Origin: Paenibacillus polymyxa
GTDB lineage: Bacteria > Bacillota > Bacilli > Paenibacillales > Paenibacillaceae
Assembly: GCF_015710975.1 (NCBI RefSeq)
Contig: NZ_CP049783.1
Location: forward strand, 1,591,501 to 1,655,500
Reading direction: 5' to 3'
DNA: 64,000 nucleotides
Shown here: positions 18,728 to 31,500 of the stretch, one piece after another
Layout of the letters: each line of letters starts with the position of its first letter
How positions within the stretch are numbered: the first letter of the stretch is position 1
Program-made: the position numbers and the translations under genes
Notes under the pieces: model-generated
Databases searched by the model: none
The model's input: only the letters and a program-made list of their open reading frames with translations
Told to the model about the DNA's origin: nothing

Positions 18728-18755
18728 ATGATACACCCCTGATGTCAATTTAATC

Positions 18756-19622
18756 CTAGTTAAGTATAGCATCCTTTTTCATCCAGTGGAGCAAGCCTGA
18801 CAGCGCACTGGAGTAAGCCGAATCCCGCCGATGAACAAACCACACCTCTAATTTGCTATATGTTTCGGGTAAACGATGCGAAGCAATCCTTCCTGCCTCC
18901 TTCGCCTTTACAATTGACGAGTGTGGAAGCATGGACACCCCCAGGCCAGAGGCTACACCACCCACAATGACTTCCAATGTCCCAAATTCCATAGTCTGAT
19001 ACGCATCTACACCTGCTTCGCTCAGAAAGCTTTCCGCTCTTGCCCGATGTGTGCAGCCTATATCGAAGAACAGCATAGGCTTGGCGAGCAACTTGCTCAT
19101 ATCACTTTCTCCCGGTTCCGAAATAAGCACCAACTCCTCTTCGAAAGCCGCCATATGCTCTATATTGGGATCATCGACAGGGCCATAGACGAATGCCCCA
19201 TCTAACTCGTAATTCAATACCTTTTGTACAAGAGCATGCGTCCCCCCGGTCATAAGCGACAGATGCACATCAGGGTATTGAGCGTGATATCCCGTCAATA
19301 ATGAGGTTAGATGCGTAACCGCAGTCGTCTCAATCGAGCCCAGTCGCAACGGTCCCGCAGGCTGAGCCGAATATTGAGTAGACTTCTCTGCCTCGTCGAG
19401 CAAGGTCAGTATGGATTCTGCATACTCCAGCAGATTCTCTCCTGCCGACGTTAGCGTCATTCCGCGGTTAGATCTGCGAAATAGCGGTACGTTCAATTGT
19501 GCCTCAAGCTGCTGAATCCGCGAGGTCACATTGGACTGTACATAGTTCAACACTTGTGCAGCCCTTGTGATACTGCCCTCGCGAGCAACCGCCCGAAAAA
19601 TTTTCAAATCACTGCTTTCCAT
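18756..19622 (-). CDS. LysR-family transcriptional regulator
   Basis: This 288-residue protein has an N-terminal winged HTH ([35 protein letters not shown]) and a LysR substrate-binding domain ([27 protein letters not shown]). The ATG has AGGTGATG upstream. It is divergent from the oxidoreductase at 19757 across about 130 nt, the classic layout for regulating that gene and itself. The inducer is unknown. Confidence 0.92.
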   Translation of the reverse strand: MESSDLKIFRAVAREGSITRAAQVLNYVQSNVTSRIQQLEAQLNVPLFRRSNRGMTLTSAGENLLEYAESILTLLDEAEKSTQYSAQPAGPLRLGSIETTAVTHLTSLLTGYHAQYPDVHLSLMTGGTHALVQKVLNYELDGAFVYGPVDDPNIEHMAAFEEELVLISEPGESDMSKLLAKPMLFFDIGCTHRARAESFLSEAGVDAYQTMEFGTLEVIVGGVASGLGVSMLPHSSIVKAKEAGRIASHRLPETYSKLEVWFVHRRDSAYSSALSGLLHWMKKDAILN

Positions 19623-19756
19623 ATATACATCACCTGGTTGGTATGATCATTTATGATACTGACGTTCGATTTTGTTCATTTTACCGGATGCTTGCCGCTC
19701 TGTACAATTCAAAGTACATGCAAATGCATCTAAAATCGACTACAGGAGGCTTTAAA

Positions 19757-20746
19757 ATGAAAGCTGTAATACATACCGGCAAAAGCGGCCTTGAGGGCCT
19801 GATGTATAAGGACGTTACGGACAGACATCCGGGGCACGGCGAAGTGAAGGTCAGACTCAAAGCCGCGGGCTTGAACCATCGGGATCTGTTCCTCATGGCG
19901 GATCGAACCAACAACGATGCTCCACTCATTCTCGGATCGGATGGAGCAGGCGTGATCGAAGCTGTAGGCGCTGGCGTTCCAAACTCGCTGGTTGGCACTG
20001 AAGTAATCATCAATCCTTGTATCGGATGGGAAAAGGCGCACCTCGTTCCCTTGGTTCCTGCCATTCTGGGTGGTCCTTCAGATGGAACATTGGCCGAATC
20101 GGTTATCATTCCCGTTCAAAATGCAGTCCGCAAGCCAGCTTACCTGTCTTGGGAAGAAGCTGGGGTACTGCCTCTGTCTGCCTTGACCGCTTACCGCGCT
20201 CTCTCCACTAGAGGCCAATTTCAGCAAGGGGATCATGTGCTCATCCCCGGTATTGGCGGCGGGGTAGCCACGTATGCCATGCTCATGGCTTTAGCAGCAG
20301 GCGCACGGCTCAGCGTCACATCACGTAGCGAAGCCAAAAAACAAGCTGCCCTCACCCATGGTGCTCATCATGCATTCGACAGTGATAGCGATTGGAAAGA
20401 AAGTATGAACGGAGACACCGTGGATCTGATCCTTGACAGCATCGGACCCGCTACATTCGACAATTATTTGGATGTCATCAAACCGGATGGTCGAATCGTT
20501 ACATTTGGCGCAAGCTCAGGAGATCACATAGAGATTCCGCTTCGCTCCATATTTTTCCCACAGATTAGCATCATCGGTACCTCTATGGGGAGCAGCGAGG
20601 AATTCGCAGATATGCTCCAATTCATGGAGCGTCATTCCCTTCATCCCATTATAGACGGCGTCTTCCCTCTACAAGATACGGCGCAAGCCTTTTACCGTAT
20701 GCAGCAGGGAGCGCAGGTAGGCAATATAGGGATCAGCATGGAGTAA
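19757..20746 (+). CDS. Zinc-free MDR-family oxidoreductase (quinone reductase-like)
   Basis: This 329-residue cytosolic enzyme has a GroES-like N-terminus ([37 protein letters not shown]) and a Rossmann domain with a glycine-rich stretch, [22 protein letters not shown]. The structural-zinc cysteine cluster of classical alcohol dehydrogenases is absent. An upstream ATG extends the ORF to 19643, but AGGAGG at 19744-19749 sets the start at 19757. It is probably an NADPH-dependent quinone or enone reductase under LysR control. The substrate cannot be told. Confidence 0.88.
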   Translation: MKAVIHTGKSGLEGLMYKDVTDRHPGHGEVKVRLKAAGLNHRDLFLMADRTNNDAPLILGSDGAGVIEAVGAGVPNSLVGTEVIINPCIGWEKAHLVPLVPAILGGPSDGTLAESVIIPVQNAVRKPAYLSWEEAGVLPLSALTAYRALSTRGQFQQGDHVLIPGIGGGVATYAMLMALAAGARLSVTSRSEAKKQAALTHGAHHAFDSDSDWKESMNGDTVDLILDSIGPATFDNYLDVIKPDGRIVTFGASSGDHIEIPLRSIFFPQISIIGTSMGSSEEFADMLQFMERHSLHPIIDGVFPLQDTAQAFYRMQQGAQVGNIGISME

Positions 20747-20771
20747 TACGCACCTAACCATATGCGTCTAG

Positions 20772-20826
20772 AAAAAAATCCACTACTATAAAGGGCCTCA
20801 TCCGAGGTCAATTTTATAGTAGTGGA
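20772..20826 (-). terminator. Terminator of the MATE gene
   Basis: A perfect 14-bp inverted repeat (20779-20792 with 20813-20826, TCCACTACTATAAA) is followed, reading minus, by seven T. It may also stop the convergent oxidoreductase transcript. Confidence 0.8.
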
Positions 20827-20831
20827 CCTAT

Positions 20832-22223
20832 TCAGTCGATCAAACGATGCTGAACCCATTTGTTGCCGCGGAAGCGCCAGAGGAAAACGATCCCCCGCAC
20901 CCCCCATTCAATATCCATGGCCAGCCAAACACCCACAATTCCCCAATTGAACACAATACCCAAAACATATCCGAGCACTACCCGACATAGCCACATGGAC
21001 AGCATTGAGGTGAGGGACGTAAATTTGGAGTCACCTGCCGCCCTAAGCGCAGAAGGTGTGATAAAGGCGATGGACCAGAGCGGAATCTGGGCCAACGTAT
21101 TAATCAGCATGACCATAAAAATGTCATCTACAATTTCAGCAGGCGGATGAAACAGCCCTACCATCGGCTTAAACAAAGGCATTAGGATCAGCCCCATTAC
21201 AATAAACGAAGCGGACGACAGCCAAATAAACGATTTGGTAAACTTGCGGGCATCGTGTACATTTCGCCGTCCCATGCATTGACCGACCACGGTCACAATT
21301 GTAAGAGCCAGAGCATTTGCAGGAATTTGGAACACATTAGCTAGGGATGAGCAAATGGCATTCGTCGCCAATGCATTGGTCCCCAGGTTCACAATGAAAA
21401 TTTGGGTTAAAATTTTACCCCCATTAAAAAACATCTGTTCCGCCGCAAAAGGAAGACCAATAAACAGAATCTTTTTAAGCATAGCCAGATTAAAATAAAG
21501 CATATCCCTAAGCTGGACACGCAAGTCATCATCTACCCTGACCAAATAAATCAACGCGCAGGCAGCCCCTGCATATCTGGACACATTGACTGCAATCGTC
21601 ATGCCCAGTACACCCATATCCAACAAGTTAATAAATACGACATTCAGCAGTACGTACGAAAAGTTCATGATAAGCGAAAGAGCCAGCGATGCCCTCGTCT
21701 TGCCGATCCCTCTCAGCGCTCCACATACCGCTTCAACAATCGCAATCCCTACAAAGGACATACAGCTTCCCAGCAGGTACACCTTGCCGTTAGCCAATAC
21801 ATCAGGCGAGGCGGAGCCAAACAGCACACTTAAAATTGGATTGTACAACACGATCATAAACAGACTGATGCATAAGGCCAGCAAGGAAACGGAGGATATG
21901 GTACCGGAGGTTGCTTTAGAGACCATAAGGTCATTACCGCTCCCCTTATACTGCGCCACGACAACCGTTCCCCCGGTAGACACAGCCACAAACACATTAA
22001 TTAGAAAAATATTTAATGAATCAATCATATTTACGGCACTGACCGCCGCCATTCCTGACGAGCTAATCATAGCCGTGTTCACCAAATTAAGACCTACGAT
22101 AAAAGCCTGATCAATCAGAAGCGGGATAAACAGGGCGATAATCTGCCGATAATCAATGGACTCTCCTGAAAAATGTCTATTTAGAAAGCCATGCGTTCTC
22201 ATCCTTACACTCAGTTGACTCAT
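20832..22223 (-). CDS. MATE-family efflux transporter
   Basis: This 463-residue inner-membrane protein with about 12 helices in two six-helix halves exports organic cations or drugs by Na+/H+ antiport. Family signals are QAFIVGLNLVNTAMISSSGMAAVSAVN at the N-terminus, GTVVVAQYKGSG, GAARGIGKTRASL-like LRGIGKTRASL and GLPFAAEQMFFNGGKI. The RBS before ATG 22223 is weak (GTGATAAT). It stands alone between two terminators. The substrate is unknown. Confidence 0.9.
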   Translation of the reverse strand: MSQLSVRMRTHGFLNRHFSGESIDYRQIIALFIPLLIDQAFIVGLNLVNTAMISSSGMAAVSAVNMIDSLNIFLINVFVAVSTGGTVVVAQYKGSGNDLMVSKATSGTISSVSLLALCISLFMIVLYNPILSVLFGSASPDVLANGKVYLLGSCMSFVGIAIVEAVCGALRGIGKTRASLALSLIMNFSYVLLNVVFINLLDMGVLGMTIAVNVSRYAGAACALIYLVRVDDDLRVQLRDMLYFNLAMLKKILFIGLPFAAEQMFFNGGKILTQIFIVNLGTNALATNAICSSLANVFQIPANALALTIVTVVGQCMGRRNVHDARKFTKSFIWLSSASFIVMGLILMPLFKPMVGLFHPPAEIVDDIFMVMLINTLAQIPLWSIAFITPSALRAAGDSKFTSLTSMLSMWLCRVVLGYVLGIVFNWGIVGVWLAMDIEWGVRGIVFLWRFRGNKWVQHRLID

Positions 22224-22415
22224 ATTATCACATTCTTTTTTATCAAATTGAAAAAAACCCTTCAGCAGAAGAGTCTTTCATGGCGAAAAAATGTATAAAG
22301 TTGCAAGGCTAGATGTCTCTGGCTCTTGATTCTGTACACTTTTCTCTACATAGAAGTATCACTCTAAAAGAAAATCCTGTCAATGGTTTTGCTCACATTT
22401 GAATAGAAAAAACCG

Positions 22416-22448
22416 AAAAAACCTGCTCAGCTTAATGAACAGGTTTTT
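22416..22448 (-). terminator. Terminator of the GH127/symporter operon
   Basis: AAAAACCTG (22416-22424) pairs with CAGGTTTTT (22440-22448). Reading minus, T-rich sequence follows. It lies 53 nt after the symporter stop. Confidence 0.7.
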
Positions 22449-22500
22449 AAGCAGTATGACCATGCTATGAAACGTTATTAACCTCTTGTTATAAGAATGA

Positions 22501-23871
22501 TTATGATCTTCCCGCAATTAAATCTTGTTGAATAGAAGCTTCATTCTTCTCGAATTTCTTATAGAAAAACATAGGAATGATTCCGATTAAGAAGACGATA
22601 AACGGTAGCCAGATAAAGCTGAACTGAATGCCAGACAAAGCAGTCGGGGTCTGAACCTTTCCAGCAATATAGCCTGTGCTACCCATAACCCATGCTGGCA
22701 ATAATCCGCCAATTCCGCTCCCCGCTTTAATACAGAATGCGCTTCCAATAGAAGTCAGGAATCCACTTGCCCGAATTCCATTTTTCCATTCCCCGTAATC
22801 TACTGTATCGGACAACATTGCAAATGGCATCGAGCACGCAAAGCCTGATCCTAAGGCACCTATGATCCAACCAGCAATAATAAGGGTTAAGTTTGTACTT
22901 CCCATTAAAATCACGACTTGACCTAGTGCAGCTAATATCAATCCGATAATCATGATCGTATTTTTACTTAATTTTCTGGCGAAAAACGGAATCAGAACCA
23001 TCGAGATCAATTGCAAAGAGGTCAATCCATTGATTAAAGGCACCAAGTCCTTACTATCCAGATTGTATTGCAGATAAAAAATGAGCGTGGCAGAACGAAT
23101 ATTCAAGCCGATCCAGTAACACAGGTTAGCAGCTACAACGAGCATCCAGGGCCAGTTTCGCTTGATAGCTGTAAAGCTTTTAGCAATCGGGACAGATTTC
23201 GTTTTCACTGCCGCATTTTCACGCAAATCGCCAAACGCTATGAAAAACATAATAATCGCCATGATTCCAAATAAAACGAGCGTTAAGGAAAAGCCTTTTT
23301 GATCATTTCCCTGTCCAAAGAAGGCTACGAGGGGTAATGTGAACGTCGTGGCGATGAAGAAGCCCACGTTTCCCCCGACCATACGGAAAGAGTTCAAGAC
23401 CACACGTTCATTGGAATTGGTGCTCAGGTTAGGCAGAATAGACGTAATCGGCGTACTGATTCCCGTATACAGGATACCCGCTATGATATAAGTGATAGCC
23501 GCGTATGCAATTTTCCCCGATTCACTCCAATTGGGTGTCGTAAACGTAAGGACCATGAACACGGCAAACGGAACAGCTAGCCATAGAAAATAAGGTCTGC
23601 TCTGACCATATTTGGACCTGGTCCGGTCAATCAGGATGCCCCAGATCGGGGCATCAATGGCATCAATAAAACGGGTGATAAATAGTAATGTTCCGGCAAT
23701 CCCGATAGAAAGACCGAATACATCTGTATAAAAATATAACAGATAGCTGGAGATGACACAGTATAGTAGATTGCCAGCCGTATCCGTTAATGAATAGCTG
23801 ATTTTACGATGAAAAGGAACGGTACTGGTTGCTTTTTCAGGTGGTTCCGTACTCACAATTCTCGTACTCAT
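22501..23871 (-). CDS. GPH-family sugar:cation symporter (MelB/XynB-like)
   Basis: This 456-residue inner-membrane transporter has 12 helices. N-terminal KISYSLTDTAGNLLYCVISSYLLYFYTDVFG and DAIDAPIWGILIDRTRSKYGQSRPYFLW are diagnostic of glycoside-pentoside-hexuronide symporters. The ORF opens at 23889, but AGGAGAGGAAAG precedes ATG 23871, which is preferred. It lies 27 nt behind the GH127 gene, so it is co-transcribed and probably imports the arabino-oligosaccharides that the cytosolic GH127 enzyme cleaves. Confidence 0.9.
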   Translation of the reverse strand: MSTRIVSTEPPEKATSTVPFHRKISYSLTDTAGNLLYCVISSYLLYFYTDVFGLSIGIAGTLLFITRFIDAIDAPIWGILIDRTRSKYGQSRPYFLWLAVPFAVFMVLTFTTPNWSESGKIAYAAITYIIAGILYTGISTPITSILPNLSTNSNERVVLNSFRMVGGNVGFFIATTFTLPLVAFFGQGNDQKGFSLTLVLFGIMAIIMFFIAFGDLRENAAVKTKSVPIAKSFTAIKRNWPWMLVVAANLCYWIGLNIRSATLIFYLQYNLDSKDLVPLINGLTSLQLISMVLIPFFARKLSKNTIMIIGLILAALGQVVILMGSTNLTLIIAGWIIGALGSGFACSMPFAMLSDTVDYGEWKNGIRASGFLTSIGSAFCIKAGSGIGGLLPAWVMGSTGYIAGKVQTPTALSGIQFSFIWLPFIVFLIGIIPMFFYKKFEKNEASIQQDLIAGRS

Positions 23872-23898
23872 GATCTTTCCTCTCCTCATGCGAATGAA

Positions 23899-25842
23899 TT
23901 ATGATTCATAAACCCATACACGCATTTCCCCTTTGGCCCGATTACACCAGGCGTAGTAAGGAATAGCGGTAATTTGTTGAGGAACAAGTTCAAGGGGCTC
24001 GGAGCTGTATAATGCATTCGAACTTTTTACCCGATGTCCCTCTATGGTCAGCTTTACAATGCCACCTAGCAGATTTTCGCTAAACTCTTCTGTAATAGGA
24101 CTATCCTTTGGTAATCTTAGCCCTGCCAGGTTCGCCCCATTATCCGCTTCTTCCAGACAGTACACGACTGGACCGCGTTGGAGAGCAATTTGCTGCTGGT
24201 TCATGGAGACAAGCGGGTTGCTCCGAATGCGCTCGACCGGCATAGCCAAATGCAAAGTGACCACATCGCCGTCCTTCCAAGTGCACTGAATCTCGACATA
24301 GCCCTTTTCAAGCTGGTCTAGCGCTATAACTTCCCCATTCACCTTGACCTCTGCCTGCTTGCACCACCCTGGGATTCGCAGTGCCCATTTAAATGTAGTT
24401 GGCTCTGCTACATGGATCGAAAGAGCGAGATCCGCATCCCACGGATAATGATGAGTTTGTCTAATTTCAACGTCTTGGCCAGATAAATTCATGTTCACCT
24501 TGCTGGCAATATACAGATGCGTATACAATGTGTCCTCGGTCTGGGTGTACATATTGTCCTCCACCGATGCAATCATTCGCGCCAAATTGGGTGGACAGCA
24601 GGCACAGAAGAACCATTTTTGCCGCTCTGTTTTTACATGTTCCTGATCTTTTCTCGATTTTTGAAAAGGATTGACTTCCAGCGGATTTACGTAGAAAAAC
24701 CGTTTCCCATCCAGATCCATTCCGCTGATCGTTCCGTTGTATAACGCACGCTCCAGGACATCACCATATTTCCGGTCCGGCGCTAAGCGCAGCATACGGT
24801 TAGCCCAGAAAGCCAGCCCTACAGAGGCACAGGTTTCGCAGTACATGCTGTCATTGGGAAGATCATGATGGCAGGTGAATGCTTCCGCATTCACCGTAGA
24901 TCCGATTCCGGCGGTAATGTACATTTTGTGGTTCGTGACATCATCCCACAGCGTTTCACAGGCTTGTAAAAGGGAAGCATCTCCCGTTTTTGCGGCCAGA
25001 TCCGCCATCGCAATATACAAATACACTGCTCTTACCGCATGGCCGACGGCCTCTTTTTGCTCCCGCACAGGTTGGTGTGCCTGCTGATATTCAAAGCCAA
25101 GGCCAAAATTAATGTTGTTATCATCATTCCAGGTGGGCTCTGTTTGAATATGCTTTCTCTTTTCTTGCTCCTCCACAAAATAAATTGGATGCTGTCCCCG
25201 CTGTTCGATAAAATATTGCGCTAATTTAAGATATTGATCCTTAGCCGTTACGTCGTATAATTTGATCAAGGCCAGCTCAATTTCTTCATGGCCCGGATAG
25301 CCTTTCCGTTTCCCTTCTTCTGTACCAAAAGTCTGCTGAATCAGGTCTACGTATTTCTCCATAATGTGAAGAAATTTCGTCTTACCTGTCGTTTCATAAT
25401 AAGCAACAGCCGCTTCTATAAAGTGCCCGGCACAATACAGCTCATGATTATCTCTTAGGTTCGTCCAGCGATTATCGGGTTCCTTGAGCAGATAATACGT
25501 ATTCAGATACCCATCCTCAGCTTGAGCCCTTCCCAACAGTTCAATAACTTCATCGGCCCGCTTTTCAAGCGCAGAATTTGGATGATCCCTTAAGCTAAAA
25601 GCGACCGTCTCCAGCCATTTGGCAAGATCACTGTCTTGGAAAACGGTTCCATAATACTCCCCACTGGATTCACCGGCCGCAATTCTAAAGTTCTCAATCG
25701 CATGACTGGGTTCTGTATCTGGTAATTCATCATTTAGTGCTTTCCACTGATAAGGAATGACCTCTTCCGCCACAACCTGCTTATACTTTTTCCAAAATGA
25801 ATCATCGACGATGACATGCTTCACTGGCTTTGCCGTTTTCAT
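23899..25842 (-). CDS. GH127 beta-L-arabinofuranosidase
   Basis: This 647-residue cytosolic enzyme resembles HypBA1, which removes beta-L-arabinofuranose from plant hydroxyproline-linked arabinans. The start VIVDDSFWKKYKQVV and PSHAIENFRIAAGES, EGKRKGYPGHEEIELALIKLY and AYAHCHDL-like AEAFTCHHDLPND are typical. The catalytic metal site is complete: Glu336 and Cys338 in YCETCAS, and Cys415-Cys416 in FFCACCPPN. No signal peptide is present, so the substrate must be imported, presumably by the downstream symporter. A divergent AraC gene and a cre-like site lie upstream. Confidence 0.93.
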   Translation of the reverse strand: MKTAKPVKHVIVDDSFWKKYKQVVAEEVIPYQWKALNDELPDTEPSHAIENFRIAAGESSGEYYGTVFQDSDLAKWLETVAFSLRDHPNSALEKRADEVIELLGRAQAEDGYLNTYYLLKEPDNRWTNLRDNHELYCAGHFIEAAVAYYETTGKTKFLHIMEKYVDLIQQTFGTEEGKRKGYPGHEEIELALIKLYDVTAKDQYLKLAQYFIEQRGQHPIYFVEEQEKRKHIQTEPTWNDDNNINFGLGFEYQQAHQPVREQKEAVGHAVRAVYLYIAMADLAAKTGDASLLQACETLWDDVTNHKMYITAGIGSTVNAEAFTCHHDLPNDSMYCETCASVGLAFWANRMLRLAPDRKYGDVLERALYNGTISGMDLDGKRFFYVNPLEVNPFQKSRKDQEHVKTERQKWFFCACCPPNLARMIASVEDNMYTQTEDTLYTHLYIASKVNMNLSGQDVEIRQTHHYPWDADLALSIHVAEPTTFKWALRIPGWCKQAEVKVNGEVIALDQLEKGYVEIQCTWKDGDVVTLHLAMPVERIRSNPLVSMNQQQIALQRGPVVYCLEEADNGANLAGLRLPKDSPITEEFSENLLGGIVKLTIEGHRVKSSNALYSSEPLELVPQQITAIPYYAWCNRAKGEMRVWVYES

Positions 25843-25865
25843 TGAATAAACATCCCTTCCTGGAA

Positions 25866-25879
25866 ATAGAACGCTTTCA
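25866..25879 (-). promoter_or_regulatory. Weak cre-like site before the GH127 operon
   Basis: On the minus strand TGAAAGCGTTCTAT matches 12 of 14 cre positions and lies 24 nt before the GH127 start, in the leader. It is consistent with glucose repression but is only a pattern match. Confidence 0.35.
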
Positions 25880-26035
25880 TTTTTGAAAAAATAAGGATAA
25901 AGTAATGATAATATCGAACAGGCTAACCTGAGCGCCCCTTGCTACAGTCCTTATTTTATCAACCTGAATTTATAAAAAAAATCGCGATCTTTAACTAAAA
26001 CTTATACGATTTCACACACAAAGGAGCTGACTTCT

Positions 26036-28422
<2,387 letters not shown>

Positions 28423-28470
28423 TGCCCGTCAGGGAAATCGAGACAACAACGTTCTGACTTGATCCATAGA

Positions 28471-28521
28471 AAAAAGGGGTGTCCTAAAAGCCATAAAACG
28501 GCTCTTGGGACACCCCTTTTT
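28471..28521. terminator. Strong bidirectional terminator
   Basis: AAAAAGGGGTGTCC pairs with GGGACACCCCTTTTT around an AAAAGCCATAAAACGGCTCTT loop that itself pairs GCC/GGC. It separates the convergent phytase and GH51 genes. Confidence 0.9.
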
Positions 28522-28572
28522 GTTTTTAAGCGAGAAAAGGTTCCAACATCCTTACCCTAACTATCTCGTACC

Positions 28573-31500
28573 CTACGCTTTAAGATCCAGTACCAGTACA
28601 TTTACCGAATTAGCCGGTAATTGTAAGAGGACAGAATCTGTATGAAGTGTGACCTGCTGTTCGGTAAGCACTACCTTTTCATCATTTTTCTTATTCACGT
28701 TAGGTACATGAACAAGCGAGGAATCGCCGGTTAGTGTAATCAGCTTGGCGCTGGACTCAACATTCAAATCTTGTAGATTCAGCTGCGTTGCCTTATCTAC
28801 GTTGTCGGCATTCACAAGCTTCACATATACATGTTCAGCATCTCGGGTCACCGAATGAAACACGTCTCTGTTATAAGCCTCCAGCTTGTAATCCAGCACT
28901 TTGCTGGTTGTCTTGCCGTCCGTGTAGGAGCAAATCAGGTTGCTGCCCGTTTCTCCCCCATAGTTCACCGTGATGGTGTAGTCGGTATTATCGGCCAGTT
29001 CTTCATAGCTGGCTGCTCTCAAGTTGCCCGCAGCTGTACTGGAAGAGTAGTCACCCATGGTATAGCCTTCTATGCCTTGCTTGTAAACCTTCACGCCGGT
29101 AGCATTGCCGCCATAGCCAACCGCGTATTCGATGACGTTCTTTTTCTCAGCGGTAATATCCGTGAGACCTGCACCCACATAAAAACCGTCCGTGCCGGAA
29201 ATGCGGGAAGCAACGACCTCTACCTTATAGTTGTTCCAGCTGTCGTTCAAGATGTACAGGCCGTTCAGACCGCTATCTTGGGCTTTGAGGACAAGCCCCT
29301 TGCCTTCCTCCACCGTATATCCCACGGAACCAGGAATAACCTTCCAGGCTGAATTCAATGCCTTGGTAAAATCTTGATCCAGCAGCACACTGCCGTCCTT
29401 ATTCGAAGTAACAGTCACACGCTTAACCACAACCTCGGCGTTACCTGTCGCGATCTCAATTCCACCCTGAGGAATGAGGTCAATTGGCTGGCCGTTTTTG
29501 TAAGTAGAGAACGAAGTGGCCAATACTTTATTACCCAAATATTGGGCATACATTTGCTGCACATAATAGTTTGGTGTAAACCATACAGTTTCGTCATCGA
29601 ACCAGATACAATCCGGTGTCCATCTGTACGTTCCGTCCGTCAGGACTTTGTTAAACAGCGGCGCATAGGCAGCCAACCGGACGACATCAGCATTATTTTC
29701 GAAGCCCGTCATCACTGCTGCTTCTGCGACTGCGCCTGCCAATGTATTTTTATCTGTTGAGGCATACTCCCCAACAAACACCTTCGACGTTTCTTTCCAG
29801 TTGACACTGCCATCAGCGTTATAAGCTCTATAGTAATAATTATAGCGGTCCACATTATTCAACAGATACTCATTAGAACGGTAATAGTGCTCATCGGCAA
29901 TGGTGTCCATATAGTCTTTTTGCTTCTCATACCAGGTTACAGTTTCTTCCGTCACCTGGTTACCGTCCGCAAAAGCAACCTTGGCAGAGCCCTTCATATT
30001 ACCGCTCAGGAACTTCCAGCCCTGTTGATAGGCATCGTCGTCTGCTTGAGCGCCAACCGTGGAGATGATGTGCAGCTCATATCCTGGGTAGTTTTTCTCC
30101 ATGTACTCATCAATCGATGTCTTGAACACTTCAAAGTTGGCGAAGAACTCTGTGCCCCAGTTTTCGTTCCCCACGCCCAGATAACGCAGATCGAACGGTG
30201 CTTCATGGCCCATTTTTTTACGCATGGCGGCCCATTCATTGTGTTCAAAATCAACGCTGATCGCAAAGTCGATCAGATCCGTAAAATTCTTGATATAGTA
30301 TTCTCTTAATGCGCCGCCAGCCGGATGAGCATAATCCGAGCGGGCTTGGCAGAGCACACCACAGGCCATAACTGGAAGCGGAGCTGCATTGAGGTCTTCT
30401 GCCAACTGGAAGTATTCCATATAACCAAGACCCATGGTCATCATATAGCCCCATACATTAAAGTTTTCCTTGCGCAGCTCGATATCCCCAATGGATTCCT
30501 TCCAGTCATATACGTTTTCCCATATAAATGATCCTTCGGAAATACATCCCCCTGGAAAACGCAAAAACTTCGGATGCATGCCGACCAGTGCGTTCACCAG
30601 ATCTTTTCTCAATCGGTAGTTCGGATTACCCTGATAGTTGGCGTGTGCCGATGAGGATTGCTCTTCCTCTCCCGCCCCCCATACATCTTGTGGGAATAAG
30701 GAAACCATATCAATGGAAATGTCGCCTTCAAATGTAAGCGCCAGCTGTCCCAGAACCGTAGCTGTACCTGTCAGCACCAGCTTGGAATCGACGCCGTACT
30801 TTTTCCACGTGTTGCCACCTTCCACCTGTACGGTTACCGAATCACTGATGGCCTTTTCCTTCGAGTCTTGCAGTTGCAGTGTGATTGTACCCGCAGATTC
30901 GGCCTTTGCCCAGATGGTAAACTCATACTTGGCACCCTCCTGGATGGACATGGCACAATTCTGGTTAGAATCGGAAAAGCCTTTGTTTCGAATCGTTGCC
31001 CCATCCGCTACTGTTACGTAATAAGAGTTCACATCCTTGTCTTTTGCGCCCAAAAACTCATTTAATCCACCGCTATGTTGTGGAGCCATCTTGTCCGTAT
31101 CACCAGACCAGGCGAACAATGGATTGCGGTTCCGTCCTGTAGAGCAGCCGCATTCACCAGAAGCATGGGAATACGTATCAAACTCAAAGGATTCGAAGGA
31201 GCGATTTTGTACAAGTTCTGCATATATCCCACCATCTGCCGCGTTATTGATATCTTCGTAGAACAAGCCGTACATCACTTCGCTGACATCCACAACTTCT
31301 TTATTCCCATGAATGGTCAGCGTGTATGGAGGCAACTGTTCTGGAAGAACGGATACTTCAAAGCTTTCTTCAATCCTGCTTGAACCTCTGGTCAAGAGAG
31401 CCGTAACGGTGACCCCCTGTGCGGAGGTAATCGCCTGAACCTGCCCATGGTCAGAGAGTATGCTAGGCTGGCTGGATTTCCAGGTCACTTCTACTCTTCC

